Below, piece after piece: positions 5,719-9,950 of a DNA stretch of 9,950 nt. The stretch is from Acidobacteria bacterium UBA823 (lineage in GTDB: Bacteria > Acidobacteriota > Vicinamibacteria > Vicinamibacterales > UBA823), in contig DBHR01000078.1 in NCBI GenBank assembly GCA_002296225.1, positions 1-9,950 of the forward strand, read 5' to 3'. The position numbers and the translations under genes are program-made. The first letter of the stretch is position 1; each line of letters opens with the position of its first letter. The notes under the pieces are model-generated. The model saw nothing but the letters and a program-made list of their open reading frames with translations, was not told the DNA's origin and ran no database searches.

Positions 5719-7275
5719 TTAAGTCTCTGATTCCGAATCCTGGCTTTCGGGAACCGCGTCAAGGAGCAAGGCTAGGGCGGCTCGTAGCCCTTCAGTTCCG
5801 GGCGTAGCGCCCTTGTAGTGACCCAGTCGGACTACCACGAGGTCGTGTGACGGAATGATGGTGGTCGACTGTCCTCCCGCGCCCCGCATGGAGTAGGCAT
5901 TATGCGGAATCGGATCGCCGCCAGTGCGATTAAGCCAGAAGAAGGCGCCGTAAATCGGCCGACTGTCGGCCTCCCAAGCTGGCGCCAGCGTGCTCACGAA
6001 CTCCGTCCAACCCTCTGGCAGGATCCGTGCCCCGTTCCACATGCCTTCCTGCAGATACAGGTTACCTAGGCGTGCCCAGTCCCGTCCCGTGCCGAACTCA
6101 GAGCCTTGCAGCAGGAAGTTACCGTATGGATCCGTTTCCATGACCATGTTGCGGACGCCGATCTGATCGAAGAGCTCGCGCTGCGGAAACGAATGATATT
6201 CGTCACCGCGGCCTTCGACGCCGAGGCGGATCAGATAATTGATGAGCACAGGATCGCAATTACGATACCGTCCGACAGTATTCGGTGGCCATTGCTGCGG
6301 CCTGGTAGCAGCCCACGCGAACGAGTTAACGCTGCCCGTGTACAGATACAGATGATCCAGATAACCAAGAGACCAGTCCAGGTCGGGATCCCCGGGTGCG
6401 CGGCAGCGCAGACCACTCGACATACGTAGGATGTCGGCGATCCGAATTTCGGCGCGCGGGTCACCCGCGTTTTGCCATTCCGGCACCGGGGCGGGTTGCC
6501 AGAGATCGTAGACCCCCTGGTGGATGAGTATGCCCATGAGGGTCGCGGTCAGGCTCTTGCCCATGGACCAGCTTTCGAGCGGGGTGTGCAGGGTGATGCC
6601 CTCGCGATAGCGCTCTCCAATGATGCGTCCCTTCCACGTGACGACGAACGCCGCGGTCAAAGCCTCGGCAGGTTCGAAGGCAGCGTCGATTGCCTCCGCC
6701 ACTTTCTGCGCATCGAGTTCTGCCGACAGTGACGTGGTTGGGAGCATGTCGCCCATGGGCCAGGACTGCGTCGAGGTATCGGGCAGGGCACTTTCAACGT
6801 TCGCCGGTGTGAAATACACGTCGTTCTCACCAATCGGTAATGTCACGCATCCCTGGTCGCCGAGGTACCTGGCCACGCGCGTGACGCCGCTCGGGAGCGT
6901 GAGACGGACTTCCTTCTTCTCCCGGTCGACGACCCGCTCAGTGACTTTGGTGCGTTCCTCGTAGGGACTTGTGAAGTAGCCAATGTTTTCAGCGGCAAAG
7001 TCCTCATCGAGGCCAGTCACGAAGATGGCGGAACAAAGAATCTTGGCAAAACCGGAGGTGTGGTGTTCTAGTGCGTCGCCGGGTGGGGGGACGTACTTGG
7101 TGTCTAACTCCAGACCTTTACCGCGTGCGACCAGCGCGTCGCGTGGCGATGCATTGGCTGAGGTTGATGTTCCCGAGTCCACCCCGCTGTTGTGTTGATT
7201 TTCACACGCCGACGAGACCAATAGTAGAAACACTCCCGCGACAGCGGCTGCCGTTCGTAGGGTGACTCGACTCAT
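5719..7275 (-). CDS. Lipoprotein serine hydrolase of the beta-lactamase/class C esterase fold
   Basis: A 518-residue protein with an N-terminal signal and lipobox 'VSSAC' (Cys24), suggesting a lipid-anchored envelope enzyme. The catalytic half has the class C beta-lactamase/penicillin-binding-protein/EstB signatures: SxxK as Ser237-Met-Gly-Lys240 in 'ESWSMGKSLTATLMG', YxN as Tyr337-Arg-Asn339, and a C-terminal 'RGAGGQS' (464-470) at the KTG/HxG position. Residues about 60-180 form an extra N-terminal region including 'ILCSAIFVTGLDEDFAAENI'. Members hydrolyse esters, amides or D-peptides; the substrate cannot be deduced and beta-lactam resistance should not be assumed. Its ATG overlaps the stop of the upstream alpha/beta hydrolase (TAATG at 7273-7277), implying translational coupling. 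The porin gene follows. Confidence 0.85.
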   Translation of the reverse strand: MSRVTLRTAAAVAGVFLLLVSSACENQHNSGVDSGTSTSANASPRDALVARGKGLELDTKYVPPPGDALEHHTSGFAKILCSAIFVTGLDEDFAAENIGYFTSPYEERTKVTERVVDREKKEVRLTLPSGVTRVARYLGDQGCVTLPIGENDVYFTPANVESALPDTSTQSWPMGDMLPTTSLSAELDAQKVAEAIDAAFEPAEALTAAFVVTWKGRIIGERYREGITLHTPLESWSMGKSLTATLMGILIHQGVYDLWQPAPVPEWQNAGDPRAEIRIADILRMSSGLRCRAPGDPDLDWSLGYLDHLYLYTGSVNSFAWAATRPQQWPPNTVGRYRNCDPVLINYLIRLGVEGRGDEYHSFPQRELFDQIGVRNMVMETDPYGNFLLQGSEFGTGRDWARLGNLYLQEGMWNGARILPEGWTEFVSTLAPAWEADSRPIYGAFFWLNRTGGDPIPHNAYSMRGAGGQSTTIIPSHDLVVVRLGHYKGATPGTEGLRAALALLLDAVPESQDSESET

Positions 7276-8117
7276 TAGGATTCTCCTGCGCTGGTTCTAG
7301 CTGTCTTTGCTGCGACCCTTGACAGAAAGCGATCGACCGTAGCGAGCATTTCTTTGCCGACGGCGAGTTCAGGGTCATTGTGATCGGCCCCATTGATGAT
7401 CAGTAGGTCTTTCGATGTGCGTATTTTGTCGTAAAGCCGACGACTCTGGTCGACCGGGACGATGCTGTCGCGGTCACCAGCGATGACGAGTACCGGGCAC
7501 TCAACCCCATGGATGACATCGAGTGAGGCGAATTGGTCCCACAAAAATAACTTGACCGGTAGAAAAAAATAGTGAAACCGGCCAACATCAACGAGCGACG
7601 TGAACGGCGAACGTAGGACCATGGCGATGGGGTCGTGTGTTGCTGCAAGCGCAATCGCGACGGCTGATCCCAGCGACTCCCCGAAATATACCAGACGGGA
7701 CGCGTCGACATCGGGGCGGCTAACGAGATATGTTCGCGCGGACCGAGCATCCGCGATGAGTCCTCGTTCGGTCGGTGTCCCACCGTTTTCCCCGTAGCCT
7801 CGGTAGTCGAAAAGCAGCACCTGGTATCCGTAATTTTGCAGGGCGGCCGCCAGTGGTGCCCGGTATGCCCGATTCGCACCGTTACCGTTCAAAATAATAA
7901 CGGCACCCTTGGCTGCCGCAGTACGATTCAACAGAAACCAGCCATTAAGTAGAAGACCGTCTGTGGTCGGGAATGTGACGGTCTCGACGTCGGTAAGCCC
8001 GACGTCGGCCGTTGACGGCACGTGGTTGACCGGAAAATAGATTAGTGTTCGCTGAAACATCCAAACGAGCAGAAGACCGCCAACAACGGTGAGACACGCG
8101 GTGACGAGGAAGCCCAT
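7275..8117 (-). CDS. Membrane-anchored alpha/beta hydrolase (BEM46/ABHD13-like)
   Basis: A 280-residue protein with one N-terminal membrane segment (about residues 3-21, 'LVTACLTVVGGLLLVWMF') followed by 'QRTLIYFP', a common beginning for the BEM46/ABHD13-type hydrolases. The fold landmarks are present: oxyanion region 'IILNGNGANR', 'LLFDYRGYGENGG', nucleophile elbow GESLGS with Ser148, acid 'GDRDSIVP' with Asp217, and 'GADHND' with His246. It is expected to hydrolyse an ester or thioester at the membrane face; the substrate is unknown. I chose the ATG at 8117 because AGGAG lies seven bases upstream; the in-frame ATG at 8144 has no good ribosome site. Its TAA overlaps the ATG of the serine hydrolase by one base, so the two hydrolases are probably made in fixed proportion. 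The quinoprotein dehydrogenase gene lies 84 nt upstream. Confidence 0.85.
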   Translation of the reverse strand: MGFLVTACLTVVGGLLLVWMFQRTLIYFPVNHVPSTADVGLTDVETVTFPTTDGLLLNGWFLLNRTAAAKGAVIILNGNGANRAYRAPLAAALQNYGYQVLLFDYRGYGENGGTPTERGLIADARSARTYLVSRPDVDASRLVYFGESLGSAVAIALAATHDPIAMVLRSPFTSLVDVGRFHYFFLPVKLFLWDQFASLDVIHGVECPVLVIAGDRDSIVPVDQSRRLYDKIRTSKDLLIINGADHNDPELAVGKEMLATVDRFLSRVAAKTARTSAGES

Positions 8118-8201
8118 CGCACGTCTCCTAGGTAGGACGCTCATGCGAGTCTACGGTCTGCGGTGGTTTTTGACTCGCCAGACGAGTTACGCCGGGCGGC
8201 G

Positions 8202-9488
8202 TCAATCCCCGTGGTACATCACCCGCCAGATGCGGCCCGTCTTGTCGTTCGCTATATAGAGACTGCCGTCTGGCCCTTGCGCGATACCGGCCGGCCGGTA
8301 TGTTGCGTCGTTTCGGTCCATGAGCGGTGACTGTCCGGCGAAACCGTCCGCAAAAATTTCATAGTCGCTCGTCGTGGGTTCACCACCAGTGAATGGCACA
8401 TAGACAACGTTGTAGCCTCCTTGCGGCAACGGGGCACGATTCCAGGAGCCGTGGAAGACGATGAACGCACCGCCACGGTAACGGGTGGGGAACTGGTCGC
8501 CAGTGTAGAAGTGCAGGTCGTTTGGTGCCCAGTGCCCCGGAAACCCGATAAGGGGTGGCGAATACTGACCGCACCGGTCCACCATTTGGCCATCGCCGCC
8601 GTATTCCGGCGAGAGCACCCGTTTTCCCTGCTGCCAGTCGTGGTAACAGTAAGGCCAGCCAAAGTTCGATCCTTCTTCAACCTTTAGGAATTCTTCCGAG
8701 GGTAACTCGGCGTTCTGTTCGTCCGTGAACCGACCCGGCCACAGAGAGTTGAGTTGATCGCGTCCGTGCTGGACAAGGTAGAGTCCGCCCGCGGTGGGGT
8801 GCCAGGCCAAGGCAAAGTTCTGTCGCATGCCGGTCGCGTAGCGCGTGCCGGTCTCTTGCGTCTGTCCCGTGGTGCTCTCGTCAAACGTCCAAACCCCGCC
8901 ATGGTGTTCAAGTAGCGCACAGGGGTCCTCGCCCGCCTCTTCAGGCACGCGGCCGCTAGGTTGGCAGGCATTGGAGGGTGCTCCGACGTTCACGAACATG
9001 CCTCCGTTGCCGTCAAATGCGAAACCTTTCGCTCGATGGCCTTGCTGGTCGGGCAGGATCGCGATCACCTCAGGTGGTTCGTCGGGCACGAGGGAATTTG
9101 GGCGCATCCGATAGCGTTCAATGGCGGTGTCGCGGCCAAAATACAGGTAATTGTTATGGAGCTTGATGCTTGTGCCGCCATCCTTGCCGAATCGTTCCTG
9201 TTGGTCGGCACGGCCGTCGCCATCGTTGTCGCGCAGCGCGATAATGCCACCCGGAGCATCCTGTTGGTTGCGGATTGCAACGTAGAGGTCGCCGTTCGGT
9301 GCCACTACGAGGTGACGGGCGGCGCCGAGGCCGTCCGCAACCACCATGGCGCAGAAGCCCTCCGGCAGTGTGATACCGCCGTTATCCGGATCGCACGCGG
9401 GAAACCCTGATTGGGCACTGGCCGGGAGCGTGGCAACGGCTAACGCACCGGAGGCAAGTAGTAAGATGTTGGACAGTAGTCGTTTCAT
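8202..9488 (-). CDS. Secreted PQQ-dependent sugar/L-sorbosone dehydrogenase-like beta-propeller
   Basis: A 428-residue protein with a signal peptide (MKRLLSNILLLASGALAVATLPASA, about 25 residues). Repeated propeller-blade motifs follow: 'LPEGFCAMVVADGLGAARHL', 'VVAPNGDLYVAIRN', 'GFAFDGNGGMFVNVGAPSN', 'ATGMRQNFALAWHP', 'GSNFGWPYCYHDW', 'GDQFPTRYRGGAFIVFHGSW' and 'GIAQGPDGSLYIANDKTGRI'. These are typical of the soluble glucose/sorbosone dehydrogenase (GSDH) family, which binds PQQ and calcium. 'DNDGDGRAD' (87-95) is a calcium-binding type motif, and His151 lies where the family has its general-base histidine, though I cannot confirm the alignment. The enzyme would act in the periplasm on a sugar, aldehyde or alcohol. 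The ATG at 9488 has GGAGG five bases upstream. It is probably the first gene of the minus-strand cluster, next to a divergent promoter region. PQQ use is inferred from the family. Confidence 0.85.
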   Translation of the reverse strand: MKRLLSNILLLASGALAVATLPASAQSGFPACDPDNGGITLPEGFCAMVVADGLGAARHLVVAPNGDLYVAIRNQQDAPGGIIALRDNDGDGRADQQERFGKDGGTSIKLHNNYLYFGRDTAIERYRMRPNSLVPDEPPEVIAILPDQQGHRAKGFAFDGNGGMFVNVGAPSNACQPSGRVPEEAGEDPCALLEHHGGVWTFDESTTGQTQETGTRYATGMRQNFALAWHPTAGGLYLVQHGRDQLNSLWPGRFTDEQNAELPSEEFLKVEEGSNFGWPYCYHDWQQGKRVLSPEYGGDGQMVDRCGQYSPPLIGFPGHWAPNDLHFYTGDQFPTRYRGGAFIVFHGSWNRAPLPQGGYNVVYVPFTGGEPTTSDYEIFADGFAGQSPLMDRNDATYRPAGIAQGPDGSLYIANDKTGRIWRVMYHGD

Positions 9489-9530
9489 ACGTCCTCCGTT
9501 TACGGATACGCCACGATCAAGCGAAAGCTT

Positions 9531-9558
9531 ATCTTACTAAGGGGTCCAACCGTCGCAA
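9531..9558 (-). promoter_or_regulatory. Possible sigma70-type promoter for the dehydrogenase operon
   Basis: On the minus strand TTGCGA (9558-9553) and TAAGAT (9536-9531) are separated by 16 bases; each matches four of six consensus positions. The site is about 45 nt upstream of the ATG at 9488 and overlaps the AACCGT repeat cluster, so a repressor binding there could block it. This is a weak consensus match. Confidence 0.3.
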
Positions 9559-9574
9559 CCGTAAATAAACGGTT
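9548..9574. repeat. AACCGT half-site cluster, candidate operator
   Basis: AACCGT occurs at 9548-9553 and 9557-9562 in direct orientation, nine bases apart, and again inverted as ACGGTT at 9569-9574 around the AAATAA spacer. Three copies within 27 bp of a divergent promoter region suggest a transcription-factor site. The 9557-9574 pair could also form a hairpin in the leader of the plus-strand gene. The regulator is unknown. Confidence 0.4.
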
Positions 9575-9595
9575 CTAACACTCGACTGACAGACG

Positions 9596-9950
9596 ATGGA
9601 CCCGATTACACACACGCTTGTCGGAGCGAGCCTTGCTGAGACTCGACTCAGACACCTGACACCCTTAGCTGCAGTCACCCTCATACTCGGTGCCAACGCA
9701 CCGGATATTGATGCCATCGCGATGTTTCTGGATCGTGACACGTCATTGCATATCAGACGTGGCTGGACCCACGGCGTACTCGGAATCGCCATTCTACCGC
9801 TCATCCTCGCCGGACTAATGGTTGGGTTTGACCGCCTCCGACGCATGGTCGGCTGGGGAAACAAAAGGCCAGTAGTCCTCCGCTCGCTTCTCATCTTGGC
9901 TTACCTAAGCGTCTGGAATCACCCCATGCTCGACTGGTTGAACACCTATG
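9596..9950 (+). CDS. DUF457/YdjM-type membrane-bound metal-dependent hydrolase, N-terminal part (runs off the window)
   Basis: The first 118 codons of a plus-strand gene continuing past the window end. It begins MDPITHTLVGASLAETRLRH and contains the conserved metal-ligand pattern of the YbcI/YdjM (DUF457) family: His6 in 'THTLVG', Asp37/Asp39 in 'ANAPDIDAIA', His59 in 'RRGWTHGVLG', and 'NHPMLDWLNTY' with His109 and Asp113. Hydrophobic stretches at about 23-45, 60-78 and 94-107 are membrane segments. Family members are inner-membrane proteins with predicted metal-dependent hydrolase activity; the physiological substrate is not established. The start at 9596 follows the dehydrogenase promoter region divergently; no strong Shine-Dalgarno is visible (GACAGACG precedes it), but the ITHTLVG N-terminus is where family members begin. 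Confidence 0.85.
   Translation, partial: MDPITHTLVGASLAETRLRHLTPLAAVTLILGANAPDIDAIAMFLDRDTSLHIRRGWTHGVLGIAILPLILAGLMVGFDRLRRMVGWGNKRPVVLRSLLILAYLSVWNHPMLDWLNTY

Noticed and set aside
5719..7275. Antibiotic-resistance beta-lactamase
   Set aside because: SxxK and YxN motifs are shared with esterases and peptidases of the same fold; the long N-terminal region and lipoprotein anchor do not match a classical class C beta-lactamase.
7400..7879. A 159-codon open frame on the minus strand overlapping the alpha/beta hydrolase
   Set aside because: It is a shifted frame of the hydrolase, whose own frame contains the full catalytic triad; the alternative translation is Ser/Arg-rich and without motifs.
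8961..9410. A 149-codon open frame on the plus strand inside the dehydrogenase gene
   Set aside because: It lies antisense within a well-supported beta-propeller gene; its translation looks like no family, as expected of a shadow frame in GC-rich coding DNA.

Overview
The window looks like a chromosomal stretch from a Gram-negative, environmental and possibly marine bacterium. It encodes lipoproteins, Tat-type signal peptides and an outer-membrane porin. A Gly/Arg-rich secreted protein, an exported DapA-like aldolase and a Tat-exported oxidase resemble families I associate from memory with Acidobacteriota (Vicinamibacteria). That assignment is inference. Coding density is high, codon use looks moderately GC-rich, and I see no rRNA, tRNA, CRISPR array, insertion sequence or phage gene.

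Left part (1-2301, minus strand): a permuted D-amino-acid-oxidase-like FAD enzyme is followed by a two-gene mercury-uptake cassette, merP then merT. The 5' end of a Rieske-type ring-hydroxylating oxygenase follows. The standout is merP. Its metal-binding motif reads GMT-UGA-GGC, so an in-frame UGA sits exactly where the family has its first metal-binding cysteine. The reading frame continues through a complete heavy-metal-associated domain to a TAA stop. A 17-nt stem-loop begins 11 nt after the UGA and has a G in the first two loop positions, as expected of a bacterial SECIS element. I read this as a selenocysteine-containing, membrane-anchored or periplasmic MerP that passes Hg(II) to MerT. 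It would be missed or split by standard gene callers.

Middle (2302-4399): a divergent intergenic region precedes two plus-strand genes. These are a small secreted protein with a Gly/Arg-rich insert and a Tat-exported member of the dihydrodipicolinate synthase superfamily. The latter keeps the Schiff-base lysine but lacks the usual tyrosine.

Right part (4544-9488, minus strand): four same-strand genes, transcribed from 9488 towards 4544, form a likely operon or operon pair. They encode a secreted quinoprotein-type sugar/sorbosone dehydrogenase, a membrane-anchored alpha/beta hydrolase, a lipoprotein serine hydrolase of the beta-lactamase/esterase fold (coupled by a TAATG overlap) and a Porin_5-type outer-membrane porin. 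Together they suggest cell-envelope hydrolysis, oxidation and uptake of small organic substrates. A divergent, truncated DUF457/YdjM-type membrane metal-dependent hydrolase begins at 9596. The intergenic region between it and the dehydrogenase carries repeated AACCGT half-sites.
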